Positions 24,361 through 36,717 are shown, counted from the stretch's first letter. The stretch is 64,000 bases of DNA from Suillus spraguei (GCA_016800925.1 JABCPU010000008.1:124001-188000); one strand, 5' to 3'. Made by a program: numbers and translations. The notes: generated from the sequence alone by a model not told the origin.

Positions 24361-25313
24361 CGATAATTGACGTATGCTGGCGGTTCATTTTATCTCTGTA
24401 ACATTCTAGTTTACACTTAGTACACATGTAGCTTTACTTATACTTGTACATCTCCGTTCAAATGTTTTTCGTAGCTTGTCTAGTTAGCCACATGCATACC
24501 AGCACCAGTAGCATTTCCCGGTTTCGTTCTGATCTTTGACACCAGTTTCTCTACAAGATGCGTAAAACATCAATGTCAGAAAAAAACAGTTAATATTTAC
24601 ACATGAATCGCAAGGTGCTGGAAATCAACTGGTCGCAGAATCGGGCCATATAGTCATTAATGCGAAGAGCTGGAAGAATGATACGGACCTGAGCTGTTGA
24701 TTTCGGTATAATCAGTCTCTCAAGACAAAGCTGCCTTGTATGATTTTTGCAAGAAAGTCCAGACCAGTGATCGTCACGGTCGGAAGGTCTCGATAGTCGA
24801 ATTGTGCTTTCTCAGGTTCTGGACTGGTTGGTGCATTTACGAGTCCCTTCCAAGTTGGTTAGACATTCCAGAAGTGATGATTGATTATGCCATCCACACA
24901 AATCGATGGTCACCGCTTTCCATTGTTCGGAGCCTCCCGAAACAGGGAAGGGGAGAGGGAACATCATCGTGTCCAACAATAGTTGTATGTGCCGGTCACC
25001 CACATGTAGCGTGTGCTTGGAGCAGTAATATTGATCAAGATCTGAGGTAGATGTTCAATCAGTGGACAAGGCCCGTTGCAGCGACTAAGTGGAGAGTGTA
25101 CATACATAGTACATAAAGTACGAGCACAATTCAACTTACCAAAATATATGACGGACATGCTCACCTCCTCAAAGTTCAGTCTGTACACATGCTTGACGGT
25201 GATTTTCGCCATAAATGTTTGTATGAATTGCACAAATAAAAACGGCCTCCCAGTGGTACTGACTAGTTTACAATTAAATTGAATACACCAGGAGCCTGCG
25301 CCGCAAGTGTCAT
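24361..25313. other. 953-bp convergent intergenic region
   Basis: This lies between the ends of the MAPKKK and the seven-TM gene. It is long for this genome. On the minus strand, two open pieces around 25040-25317 and 24812-25003 could be joined by good GT-AG sites (FVQFIQTFMAKITVKHVYRL, then FEEILINITAPSTRYMW), but I recognise no domain and do not call a gene. Confidence 0.4.
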
Positions 25314-27804
25314 TCACTCGATGACCCAGCGTTTGGAATGTCCAGCTGCAGAGTCACTCCCGAGTCGGCTTGAAGTAGTACTCGCTGAACTATGATTGCT
25401 AATGTTGGACACGTGCCGCTTAACGGTGTTGTAGGATCCGGAGGATGACAGCCTCGTCAATGCAGCCGGGGGCACTTGAACGGCTCCCGGGGCCGAGAAC
25501 GAACCTTCAGGCATGGAGAACTTCCCCCACATAGGGGGAGCAAGCATCTGAGAGGGATGAACTTGTCCCGTGCCGAAAGTGGCCGAGAATGTGGGCATTC
25601 TCCTATCATCTGTCGGGAATGCGATCTTCTCTAGGTCATCTTCGTAGTTGACGCATACAAAGTCTTTTGGGATTGGTTGTTCTGCATTGACTGTACCAAC
25701 TGTATAAGCTCACAGGCGAGAGCAACAAATAGTGCAAACTCACGATAGCGTATGAGCCCCTTGCCGAAGTTAATACGACATATGATACCCAGGATGAACG
25801 CAACAAGAGTCAGGAAGACGGAAGCAGAGGTTATCACCCCGAAGAATGTCCAGGTCATATATGTCCACCGGAATGCGGTGGAATCGAACATTGCTGCCCA
25901 GCCTGCAAGGTACCCCACACTAAGTGCAAGAAATACGAGCATAGGCATTTTGAGTTCTTGGCGGACACCATACCACCCCTATGAGAAGTGTTAGATACTG
26001 TACAAGCAATCATAAAATGAGTCTGACTATGGTCAACCATGGAAGCAAGAGCTACGCAAGGATGCAGTCAGTGAATGGTTCTCACGGCACGTAATTTTTT
26101 CACTCACAATGAGAGTAACGATCAGCAACGGTTTATATACAGGGGATGAGTTAAGACGCCCAATGTTACCATTGCAAAGTTGATCAAGCCAAAGTGAGAT
26201 GGCGACCACCATGAAAAAAAGCGAGATCTGGATAACGATCGAGAGCACGAGCACAAGTTTGTAGACACGACTGATAGCAATTGAAGCCCCGACGCGCTTG
26301 AAAGTCTGCCAACCAAAGAGCTGGATGCAATCGAAGCAAAACATGAGTGCTGTGAACTTGCAAACCAGAATCGAGACTGCATCACCTTGGAAAGCCTCCA
26401 CGATAGAAAGGAAGAAACCAACAACGCAACAATATTCAGTACCAAGCTTGCGATTTCAGCACCAAAGCGACTTTTCCAATATGACGGTAAAAGATTGATC
26501 GGATTGCATGCTCCATTCGTCGACAACCTCGAAAAGTCGCCATGAAATTGAGCAGTGTTAAATATCTGATAACCTGCCCATCCAGTGGCCAGCATGTGCG
26601 TCAAAAGAGCTGCAATGCTATGGTCTTCTGAGTACTCTCGCGACAAAAAAAAAATCGTGCAGCACTCACGTGTGAGGGACAGATTCGTTCAGGACCTAGT
26701 ACAACGTCGTGACAAATAAATGAAGAAAGAATATTAATTTGCTCACAGCGACGATAGACATTCCGAGAACCCATGCTTGAAAAGCGATAAAAGTCAAATC
26801 CTCCCGTTCTGTCTGCTGAAGGCTTCGATGGCGTTATATACACAGTGATAGAGTATGTCAAAACACTTCTTACATTTGAACTGGGTAATTCAGAGCCCAA
26901 AGACACTGTCGATCCAAAACAGCTGCTTGATTGTTCCAGCCAAATCCGTTCACAATGACTTGTACAGTGCCATTGATATCAACGGCTTGGATATCTTGAA
27001 CGAGCCTGCGTCTATTTGGCTGCTGGCATGTTAGCTGGATTCTACTAGCCCTGAAGGATTACTGACAATTTCAGCAACAGTCTCTCTGCGCTCCTTATCA
27101 GTGGCGCTTGAACCCATCGCCGATGAGGTAGTGGTATGCATTGAAGACATGAGGCTCGTGAATGTTGTTGAACTCGACGTTGCGGTAGTTGTCGGACTTG
27201 CAGATGTCATAAAGTTTGACTTTACAGAATAGCTCGAACTCATTGAACTAGTGGACACTCTCGACCCTGAGGACGCGAAAAGGGTTGAGATCATAGAACT
27301 TGACGTCTCCGTTGAATGTGAAGTAGTCATCGGCGACGCCACTACATTTGCCGATACCATCAAATTGTCCCCAACTTTCGTACCATTCCAGACTACTCGG
27401 CAAGAACTAGCGCTGAAGTCTGCTGGGATACTATCGCAAAGACGAAGGTCATTCCCCAAAACATAGAATGCGTTCAAATCGGTGGTGTTGTCTCCTTGTT
27501 TGGTAATCGAAGCCAAGAATTCAGCAGCCTCGACATTGATGTGAAAGGCCCGCCCTTGAAAGATGATCTGGAGAACACAATGAAGGATGGAAAATATGAA
27601 GTAAAAAGTGGTTGTGCGTGAAAGAGTTATCCGATCCCACTGTTTCAAGGAGTCAGTCCAGTTGTACGGACATTATTATTATAATGCTCCTGGACACTTC
27701 ATCCAGTGGCAAGTTGCCTCTAATGATTTTGACCGTGAAGAACTCACCAGTAACTTGATCTTGGATGGGAGAGGGATGATATTCCATAGTTGCTTGATGC
27801 GCAT
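25314..27804 (-). CDS. Fungal multi-pass (about seven TM) membrane protein, function unknown
   Basis: The start ATG at 27804 gives MRIKQLWNIIPLPSKIKLL, spliced to WDRITLSRTTTFYFIFSILH, the first membrane helix. A large Ser/Thr-rich, probably extracellular or lumenal, domain follows (about 27040-27570, many TSS/SSS runs and NTT/NGT sequons). Then come helices around IAALLTHMLATGWAGYQIF, IASLVLNIVALLVSSFLSW, VYKLVLVLSIVIQISLFFMV, PLLIVTLI, MPMLVFLALSVGYLAGWAA and FFGVITSASVFLTLVAFILG, followed by RINFGKGLIRYL. The cytoplasmic tail is Ser/Pro-rich and ends KRWVIE at 25314. This layout recurs in basidiomycete genomes in my recollection, but no role is known to me. It could be a sensor or receptor-like protein. 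Confidence 0.72.
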
Positions 27805-28951
27805 AATGGACAGCCAGCTGTAGATCTAAACTGCTTTCAGATACTTTGTCCCCCGACCAAGAAAATCCATACCAAAATCACGAATAAATGAATGACAATG
27901 TCACTAAGACAATATGATTATCCTGAATTCGTTCAAAAACTCAAGCAATAAGAGACTCGACCGAACTGCTACAACGGTCCTGCCGGGGTGCAGAGAGCAA
28001 GAAGAATGAAGGACAGAAAGAGGAATTGATCAAAGACATTCTCACAGTCAAGTACTTCAAGCACTTTCTGACCCAATTGTCAAGAGGCAGGACTTTGTCC
28101 CACAGGATTTCCATAACTTGAAGCGCCAATGATAGATGAATGTCGCTAGGAGGACCTTGACAACACTATGATCTGGACAAATATAGCATGCATAGGAAAC
28201 CTTCTGATCAGATGATCATCTGTGGCGTAGTCACAGGAGTAATAGGACCCGGGATGAAAAATAGTGTCAGAGGAAAGCTGTCCTACTACTCACAACATGG
28301 CTAGTCAGTTAACAATAACAATATCATTATATTCAAAAATTACGCAATATATTAGATCAAATATGGGTAGTGTGAAGGGAACGAGAAGAGCGGAGAACAG
28401 GCAGGTGCCGAGAATGTCAAAGTGAGCAGCGGAAGCACCAGGTTAACAGTAACACGAGAAAGGTTGTGGTCAGGTGTGCAACACTAGGTTCATCGAAGAA
28501 CTAGAAAAGGTCTGTGTTAGTGTGCCAGGTTGCCCTTGAAGTGCAGGAGACGACAAGAGTTCGAAGGGACTGTGAGTCGTACCAGTAGCCCGTACGATGG
28601 TTGCAGGATGTTGCTGGGAGTAGTACTCGGACTGCAGTAGAATCGCGGGTGACAGAAGGTCGCGGACGAGGGGAGAAAAAAGCGGAGTATTGACTTGCGT
28701 GGCCGCTGGCGATTCCTTTAGGTCACCAGCCAGCGGAAGCAATGATACATAATAATCACCCTACTCAATAACAGTTTATTTCTTCAGTTTATTAATACAT
28801 CAATACTAATTTATAAGTCCGGTCGGCGGCTGCCCTCAACTACTTATTAGCATGATCCTTACAACGCATTCAACATATCATGTCACACTAGATCCACTTT
28901 ATCATTATCATTTTTTATTAGGAAAACACTATCAACTCTCTCTTCATTGTC
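27805..28951. other. 1.15-kb divergent intergenic region
   Basis: Between the seven-TM gene and BRF1. It includes a 14-bp palindrome (CAGATGATCATCTG, about 28209-28222) and AT-rich segments near 28300 and 28750-28830. A 90-codon open frame on the minus strand (28470-28742) lacks an ATG and a domain, so I leave it uncalled. Confidence 0.45.
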
Positions 28952-31155
28952 ATGGTAGGTTCTTGCGTCACCACATTCAATCTATGACTTATCAGTCCTT
29001 GCTTAGACTGTATGTACGGATTGCGGAGGGACTGTTATCGAGTATGATGCAGCTGCCGGCAATGGCTTTTGTGTCAAATGCGGAACGGTGGTAGAGGAGA
29101 ACACCATAGTTTCAGAAGTCACTTTTGGAGAAACCTCTGCTGGCGCGGCGATGGTTCAGGGTTCATATGTTGGTCAGGGTTCAAGTAAGTATTGATCATA
29201 TATGTTCTACAGACAAAGCCTCAGTCTATCTCTGCTAGCGCATGCTCGCATGTCAGGTCCATTTGGAAACAGAGGAAGTAACGAGTCTCGCGAACAAACT
29301 ATCGCGAATGGTGAGTCGTTACTTTTATCATAGTCATAACAGACCTTATGATTCACTAGCTAGCAGAAAGATTCAGAATTTCGCTGGCGCTCTGCGTCTA
29401 TCTGAAGTTGTTTGCTTGGCGGCAACGCGTCTTTATACCCTTGCCGTTGAACACAAGTTTACGAAGGGTCGCAAAAGCAATAACGTTGCGGCTGTTTGTT
29501 TATATGTTGCCTGTCGACAAAAAGAGACACGTAATTATATGCTCATAGACTTTTCGGATCTTCTACAGGTAAGGAATTGTGTGTCTATCAGTATTAAATC
29601 TGACATCTCTTCTCAGGTCAATGTCTTCGAGCTTGGTCACATATACTTGCAACTCGTCCAGACTTTAAATTTAAAACTCCCTCTCGTCGACCCTTCTCAT
29701 TACATTTCCCGCTTCGCGGCATTGCTCGAGTTTGGCGAAGAAACTCACAAAGTCGCTACTGATGCCGTTCGACTTGTACAACGTTTCGACCGTGATTGGG
29801 TCACTCGGGGCCGTCGCCCAGCAGGAATCTGCGGTGCTGCGCTTCTCCTTGCCGCACGCATGAATAACTTCCGGCGCTCGGTCGAGGAGATTGTACAAGT
29901 GGTGAAGATCGCTGATACCACACTGAAAAAACGATTAGATGAATTCAAGAAGACTCCTAGCGGAGCTCTCACGCTTGCTGACTTTAGGACCGTGTGGCTA
30001 GATGAAGAGATGGATCCTCCTGCCTTCACAAAAGGAAAGGAGAAAGAAGAGAGAGAGCGGGAAGAGGCTCTGGATGGACCGAAAGACAAACTCAAGAAAC
30101 AGAAGCGTAAAGGCAAACGGAAAAGGAGAGGTAGCGAATCTGAAGGGGAACGGGTGGAATTGGTACCACCCTTAGAGGAGATCCCACCTCAGATACCCAT
30201 AATCGACCCAGCTCTGTTCAATCAGGGTATCCTCACCGGAACGTCTGAACCAGCACCACTGTTTTATCCGGACGAAACCGAGGAAGTTTACGCCAATATT
30301 GATCCTGCTCTGCGACCGGCGTCAAATATTATATCTCCTGAACTTAATTCACCAACAGCGGCTGCCATCGATGAAACCGTTGATCAGGCCCTTGCTGATG
30401 AAGTTGCTAGTTTCTTGCAAAATACTCAGGGCTCGCTTCTCTGTGACGCTCTGGACGAAGCCGAGCAGCGCCGACAGGCCCAGTTTGCCGAAGTTGATGA
30501 ATTGCTAGGATTGGATGAAGACGAACTTGACAGATTTCTCCTCACCGAAGAGGAAGTAAAAATCAAGGAACGTGTCTGGGTAGAGATAAATCGGGATTAT
30601 TTGGAGGCATTGGCTGGTATGGTTTCTTCGGCATCGTGGTGTCTGTGATTGAGCGGTTTGTTTGTAGCCAAGGGCGAACCAGTTGATGTTGATCAGCCTA
30701 AAAGTCGCAAGGTTCGTATCATGACATGCCCGAAATTGTTCTCGTAAATATTTCAATGCTGATATATCTGTCAGCGTCGTAAAACTGGCACTAAACCGCG
30801 CGACGACTCAATGCCGTCTGGAAATACAGCGGCTGAATCGGTGCGGAATCTCATCAAGAAAAACCCTAAGTACAGTAAACGGATCAATTACGATGCGCTC
30901 AAGGACCTTTTCGTTGATGGGCCACAAGTTCCATCCCTTGATGACAAGGACAATTTATATACTATGGATGATAAGAGCGACGGAGAAGGCATGATAGTTC
31001 TTGAGGAAGACGGAGGAGGTATTCGAAGTCAACAACTAGCACCTCGCCTACATCGCGAAGAACAAATTGAGGAGGGAGAGGACGATGAGAGTGAGAAAGG
31101 CGACAATCATATCAATGATGTAGGATGGGAAGAAGCGTACGAGCAGGAAGTCTAA
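28952..31155 (+). CDS. BRF1: BRF1, TFIIB-related subunit of RNA polymerase III factor TFIIIB
   Basis: Recruits Pol III to tRNA and 5S genes. The N-terminal zinc ribbon is MTVCTDCGGTVIEYDAAAGN then GFCVKCGTVVEENTIVSE (Cys pairs C..C and C..C). The linker reads GETSAGAAMVQGSYVGQGST, then MSGPFGNRGSNESREQ. Two cyclin folds follow: RKIQNFAGALRLSEVVCLAA with GRKSNNVAAVCLYVACRQKE, and LVDPSHYISRFAALLEFGEE with RRPAGICGAALLLAARMN. An acidic/basic linker precedes the Brf1 TBP-binding homology block (LLTEEEVKIKERVWVEINRD) and a C-terminal tail with NPKYSKRINYDALKDLF. The start codon is alone in exon 1 (28952-28954), with GTAGGT directly after it; exon 2 continues T-V-C. The stop is the TAA at 31153-31155. 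Confidence 0.94.
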
Positions 31156-31418
31156 CCGATTCTCCTTTACCTAGTGTCAAGGATTCGGATGCTCGTCGTA
31201 GATGTGTGCAAGAATCCAAATAATACATGTACCTCTGTATTGTAAAATAAACTAGTCTCCCTAGTCAGACCGAAAGATATCTAAAAAAGACAGTCGTTTC
31301 TTAAAAATAAACGTAAGTCGTCCAAGGAGTAGACGTTTTGAATATGATCTAGGGAGGTTCCATGGGACGCATCTAACATGCTAAAAGCGCAAGCGAAAGG
31401 AAGAAACAGACCAGATAT

Positions 31419-32076
31419 CTATGATGGTGCAGTCCGCTGTTCCTTGGCCTCCCACATTGTTCTGAGCACGTCTGAGAACCCAGCTTTACCTGAAATAGCG
31501 TTCTGCTCGAAGCGCTGAACCAACCAGTCCTCAAACTTGTCTGTCATACTCCTCCACATGTTCATCCGCGCCTGTATCTCTGCTGTCTGCGTAAATGACG
31601 TTTGGGTGGAAGACATCGGTCTATACTGTATTCGCTCATAACAAGTAGCGAACTGGGATAGCGAGAGGTTGACGGATGTTATTGTGGCGGTTTGCGTTGC
31701 GGGATCTATGAAGGATATCTCACGAACAAAAGCATCTTCTGAACCGCCGAAGAGCTAAAACGATTGAATATAAGAATAAGAATAAGTTCCATGTCGTGTG
31801 CGGATAATAGAACGGCGGACCTTGACTATCCATGACGGCGCCTTTTGCTTACACCCGAGAACACGCTCCGTCCGTATTATCCCAGTTATTGGATCAATCG
31901 TACGATCGAGGACATCGACGTTAACGACGTGAGTACAATGTGGGTTTGGGTATTTGTGCCACATTCCGATGACGACGTGAGACCATGAGTGACTGAAAAT
32001 TGCAGTGAGTACACTGTAGACAACGACGAATGGAAAATACTCACTCATACTTGAAAGACTGGGAGAAGATGTGCAT
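31419..32076 (-). CDS. PRELI/MSF1-domain protein, Ups2/Ups3-like
   Basis: A second predicted mitochondrial intermembrane-space lipid-transfer protein in this window. Exon 1 is 32 nt (ATG at 32076: MHIFSQSFKYD), then an intron, then HSWSHVVIGMWHKYPNPHCT, HVVNVDVLDRTIDP, IIRTERVLGCKQKAPSWIVK, LFGGSEDAFVREISFIDPAT, TITSVNLSLSQFATCYERIQ and the C-terminal helix FEDWLVQRFEQNAISGKAG. The TERVL..K..PSW and VNLS/CNLT-like blocks are nearer to Ups2/3 (phosphatidylserine transfer) than to Ups1. The stop is the TAG at 31419-31421. It is convergent with BRF1 and followed upstream by the ABCD gene on the same strand. Confidence 0.88.
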
Positions 32077-32303
32077 GACGGCGTAGAAATGAGAGAGGTG
32101 GCCGTGCGGAAAAAACAGGACGGTATAACCGGCAGTGCACCACTGGCTTCACTAGTGTGATAAATTTGCGATTGGTGCTGACACGCCGCGGCATCTCGGC
32201 ACCTTACCCGCATCCGAACAGAATTTCTTCCGCTTATTCGATCCATCTGATTAGATAAACGTCCTACTTCCATAATAACAATATATCTTTACAGTTAAAA
32301 TTA

Positions 32304-35240
32304 CTACATACTTCTATTTGCATCCGCGATAAGCCGCAGTTCAGCGAGACGTAACTTCAGCTTTGGTCTACGGCAGGCTATCAAGACTTTTCAACCTAGG
32401 AACTAAGCAGGACACTCACATTTCAAGCAGTTTTGCCTCCAGATCCTGTTTCTCTTCTTGAATAGCCAAACGTTTCTCTGCGTCCAGTCGCGTGCTATAA
32501 GGACGCTTAAACATGCATATACAGTAAGAGATGAAAAACGAGACGTACAAGATATATCCACCCTGACCATCCAGTTGCAAGATCGTCGAGTGGTACTTCC
32601 ATAATGATGGACGATGAGATACAGTGAGTAGCGTAATTCCGAGGGCAGTTGCCTGTTCCATCATCCTGCCCTCCATATCAGGAGGGACGAGTGAGGTTGC
32701 TTCATCAAGAATGGCATACTGCAGCCAACTGATTAGCATCTAGTGACAAGAGTGAGGTGTGTGATTACCTTAGGTCTGTGATAGAAAAGTCGTGCCCAAG
32801 CGATCTTCTGCTTGTCGCCTCCGCTAAGCGCGTCTCTCCACTCGTGTGCAACGTCCCACCCCCCTTCTCGCTCAACAATGCTTCCCATTTGGACCCTTTC
32901 AAGTACCACGAGGAGATCCGCGTCTGTCACTCCACCTAGAATATGCTTTAGGATTAATATTACAAATGTGATATCATTCACCCACGGGCCTCCATTTCTT
33001 GTTGCGAGTGCGGATAAATAACTTGATCACGGAGTGTTCCGAGTGAAAGATAGGGTCGTTGGGGTATGAGCATGAAATCTGACGCGGGTGGCTTCCGAAC
33101 AATGCCGCCTGGAGTCATTATGAAACTGATACATTGCCCGAGTATATCAAGCTCACCGTAGACAGGCCAAAGGCCGCCCAGGATACGGAACAGAGAAGAC
33201 TTCCCAGAACCTACATGCCACAGTGAAGTGCCAACAATCACGAAAGCAGCGGTGCATACCATTTGGACCAACAATCAAAAGGTGTTCCTTCCAAATTTTG
33301 TTTAGCATAAGATACCATACATACGCGTTGCAGCTGATCTTACCCCAGGTTTGACATGAAAGGTTAAACTTCTCAAAAGAATGTCACCGTTTGGCGTAAC
33401 GATTGGGACATTCTCAAATTGAATATCGTCCGAGAGAAGAACTTGTCCGCGGCTTCGCAAAACTAAGGGTGTTCAGTACTTGCGTTACTGGCGAACTTGA
33501 TACGTACTCTCTCCATTCTCTCCCTCAGTCGCACCGCTCACAAGACTCTTCTCGAACTTGCCCTTTCGCATGTCTGCCATAGTGTCGAGCAAAAGGGATA
33601 CTCGTGAGGTGTAGCCCGCGAGTTCCGCCAGGTCTTTATACGAGTACATCACACGACCTATGGCATCTATGAATGCATGTCAGCAGTGAAATATGAGATA
33701 CCGAATGATTTGACCTGATGAAGAAAGAAGTAGTCTTCGGTTTGTCACAAAACCTGTAGAACGTTGAGCGACTTGATATTGGAAAGGCTGTTATTACCTA
33801 CCTTCTGTGCGGCTACCTAGGTCAAAACTTGATATTCCAGGCAACTTGAAGAAAACAGGAATTGCACAGACGACAAGCTAAGATAAATGTTATGCAGTTC
33901 CAATTCACTACTTGACGGGTACATACCCCAAAACTGCCCCACAGCCACTTGACAATGCCTTCCTCCGCGCACCCATACCACCATCTCTTGTTCATTACTC
34001 CTTGTTCATGTTGAACGAGTGCAGCATATTCGCGTTCGATTAACTGCTTTTCCGTCTCTTCGCCACCAAAAAAGGCAATCTCCTCTGCAAATTCGGAAAG
34101 GCGAGAATGTGTATGCCGAAGTGAGCCGGCCAACGCAGCTGATTGCGCTGTGTATGTCCCAAAGGACGGAGTTAGAGCGCGTACTGCATTTGTATTAGCG
34201 GAGTATATGCACAATATAAATTGGACTTACGTAGCGCAGCAGATGTCTGAACTAAAACAGTGAGAAGGACAAGACCCTCTGCCCCCACGTTCTGTGACAG
34301 TTGGTAGTTGTAAAGTATTACGTCCAGGATTGGCTTCGCGAGGTTCGCGTAAATTACGGCAAGGTGCGTGGAGAACCGCTGTATATCGTGAGTTATCATC
34401 CTATTCAAACTTGAGATTGATGATACATCATTTGATCTGGTAGTTCGCTCACTGGTCGGCGTTCTTTATCCTGTCGTCAAGATTAGCTGAATGACAAGAG
34501 TCACTGAGATATTTCACTGAAAGAGTAGGCAAAACTAACAAAGTTTGTAATAAACTTTGCCCTCTGGGCCGTCTGCCTCGTTGCCAAGGTACATCTTAAG
34601 CACTTCTTTGGTCAGTCTGGTACGATATGCGAGAGCGAGCTTATTCTGGACGTAGCTAAGCCAGCTATTTGTCCAAGTAGCTGGAATTGCAACCAGTAAC
34701 CATCGTATTATGTTGAGGAGAAACTGGAGAGACTGTCCGCGCACGAGAGATGCAACAATTCTATGAGGATCATACATGACATTTTAAAACATGTTGATTC
34801 GTCTGAAGAACGTACTTTCCGTCTAGAGCGGCAACATACAACGAGACGGCAGTGCGGAAAATGAGGAGACTTGAATGCATGAAAAGCAACAGGGCCTCCT
34901 TGGAGCGTATGTTTGGTATAACGATACGCAAGATGATACCAAGCCTTTGATAAAATATGGCATCAACCTTGCAGGCTAATATGAGCGAATAGTCTGGATT
35001 CAAAAAGGCAAAGAAGCGCACAGCGACGCGGGCAGGCTTTCCGTTCTTTCGATCTGCCGAGTCCTTCTCCTTGTCATTCCTTGTGGTCGGGCGAGCGGAA
35101 AGACCACGATATGCGGTCGCTAGCACGTACAGGACAAAGCCAACCGTGAGTCCTCGTTGTACCAGAGGGCGGTGTGTGGCATACAGCTGCGCGAGTTGTT
35201 TCGCTCGTTGATCCAACGCGCGAAGTTTTGATGTCACCAT
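32304..35240 (-). CDS. ABCD-family (peroxisomal fatty-acyl) ABC half-transporter
   Basis: Imports long-chain acyl-CoA into peroxisomes as a dimer (Pxa1/Pxa2, ALDP family). Membrane domain: [40 protein letters not shown] and [20 protein letters not shown]. The EAA-like loop is [14 protein letters not shown], then [19 protein letters not shown]. Nucleotide-binding domain: [12 protein letters not shown], Walker A in [20 protein letters not shown]-loop [20 protein letters not shown], signature [17 protein letters not shown], Walker [18 protein letters not shown], and H-loop [15 protein letters not shown]. One TMD plus one NBD means a half-transporter. A coiled tail ends ADANRSM at 32304. The start ATG at 35240 is [13 protein letters not shown] cannot separate Pxa1 from Pxa2. 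Confidence 0.92.
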
Positions 35241-35493
35241 CTACCTCAAGTTGAACTTTCAGTAGTGTGGATTGCCGTCCTGTGTGTGATTTAAATGACA
35301 ATGCCAAGTAGCTTCAACTTTCATGTGAGAACGTCGAACTAGTAAGTAGGGTATTTGAATGGTGGGTGACATGTGATAAACTTACGAGTCCATATTTAGT
35401 CAATTTCTCAATATTCATCCGAAAAACCACGAGACTACTAGTATGGGCAATAACTCTTGACTGGATTTCATAAGAGCAGCCACTGATACCACC

Positions 35494-36598
35494 ATGTCCG
35501 TGAACGATACCTACCGAGCGTCCAGCCCAGAGCATGAATCAGAGCTCACTGCAGAAACTACCGCAGAGCAAATCGCAGAGCTCAAGGAATCTATACCCCC
35601 TTCCTCTGCACCTGTCATCGCGATTGATCTTGATGACGTGTTGAGCGGTACCAATGCTGTCGTAGCGCAATGTACGTGCATTCTACTAATCTATCCGAGG
35701 AGCGCTCCGGGTGCAAGCTAGTTCAATATGTCAAGGGCACAATGAGACTTATGGTACCCAAATGACCACCAATGATTTTTACTGTAAGTCATGAATCGAC
35801 ATCTCCCCCTTGTGCTTCATGGTCACGTTGTGCAGACTATTTCTACTGGAAGGCAAGTAGAACGTACTTTGCTGATGCAGTGATTGTTTACATCGAATCT
35901 GTCCGCTCCTCCGAGTATAGAATCCATTTTGGGGAACACCTTACTCCACGCGCTCAAAGGTCAGAGCGTTCTATACCAGCGGTGGGATGACGCAGACACA
36001 GCCAGTGCCCGGTGCACGTGAGGGCGTAGAGGCCTTGTGCGCGCTGGGCTATCGCTTGATCATCGTCACAGCTCGAGGCAAAGATTCCCACGCTGACAGC
36101 TGGGCTTGGGTCGAACGTTGGTTTCCCGGATGCTTTCATAGCATGATATGCACTGGCCAGTTTGCGAACGCTGAAAAGCGTACGACAGATGGCATAGACA
36201 CCTTGACAAGTGCGCGAAAAGACCATGAGGTCGTCACGCGGTTGAGCAAAGCGGAGGTTTGTATTGACATCGGAGCCAAATTACTGATCGATGACTCGAT
36301 GGAAAATGCGTTGGCCTGCGCCTATCATATACCATTAGATGGAGTAACAAAGCCTCCCCCTGTAATCCTTTTCGGCTCATATGAGTGGAATAAGCGACTA
36401 TCGCTGGCTTCTGATGAGTGCAACGATATGGTTTATGAAGTTCGTTTGCAGAGAGAAGGAGCAAAGTTCCTAGAAGAGGATGTGAAGCGAGGGGATGAAG
36501 CATTAGAGCAAGCAAACACCCATCTTTCGGTGCGCCGGGCTGGAGACTGGAGTGAAGTCGTGCAGTATGTTATGGAGTTAAAGGACGACCGTTTATAG
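35494..36598 (+). CDS. HAD-fold protein, 5'-nucleotidase (NT5C)-like
   Basis: Four exons: 35494-35671, 35736-35783, 35836-35852 (17 nt) and 35921-36598. The nucleophile motif I is VIAIDLDDVLSGTN, followed by WHNETYGTQMTTNDFYYFYW, KNPFWGTPYSTRSKVRAFY and VPGAREGVEALCALGYRLII. Motif II is VTARG; the late acidic pair is in AKLLIDDSMENALAC. This matches fungal HAD-like proteins related to mitochondrial/cytosolic deoxyribonucleotidases, though the second motif I acid and the substrate remain untested. The third intron begins GCAAGT, a GC-AG intron. It is divergent from the ABCD gene (253 bp). Confidence 0.82.
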
Positions 36599-36717
36599 CT
36601 TCTTGAACTAGAGGTGACTCCAGTTCTAACTTTGATTGCTGCTGATAGAGGTCCCATTCATTTCTCAGGCATGAAGCACTAGATTACATACAAACCATTC
36701 TTTGTATCGCTGTCTTA

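Noticed and set aside
28470..28742. 90-codon ORF (minus), SPAILLQSEYYSQQH-like
   Set aside because: There is no ATG at its start, no domain, and it lies in AT-rich divergent promoter sequence. It might be a fragment, but there is no support for a gene.
29242..29380. Apparent frameshift in BRF1 around GPFGNRG
   Set aside because: Resolved by choosing the CTAG acceptor at 29238-29239 and the acceptor just before CTAGCAG; the frame THARMSGPFGNRG...ANASRKIQ is continuous.
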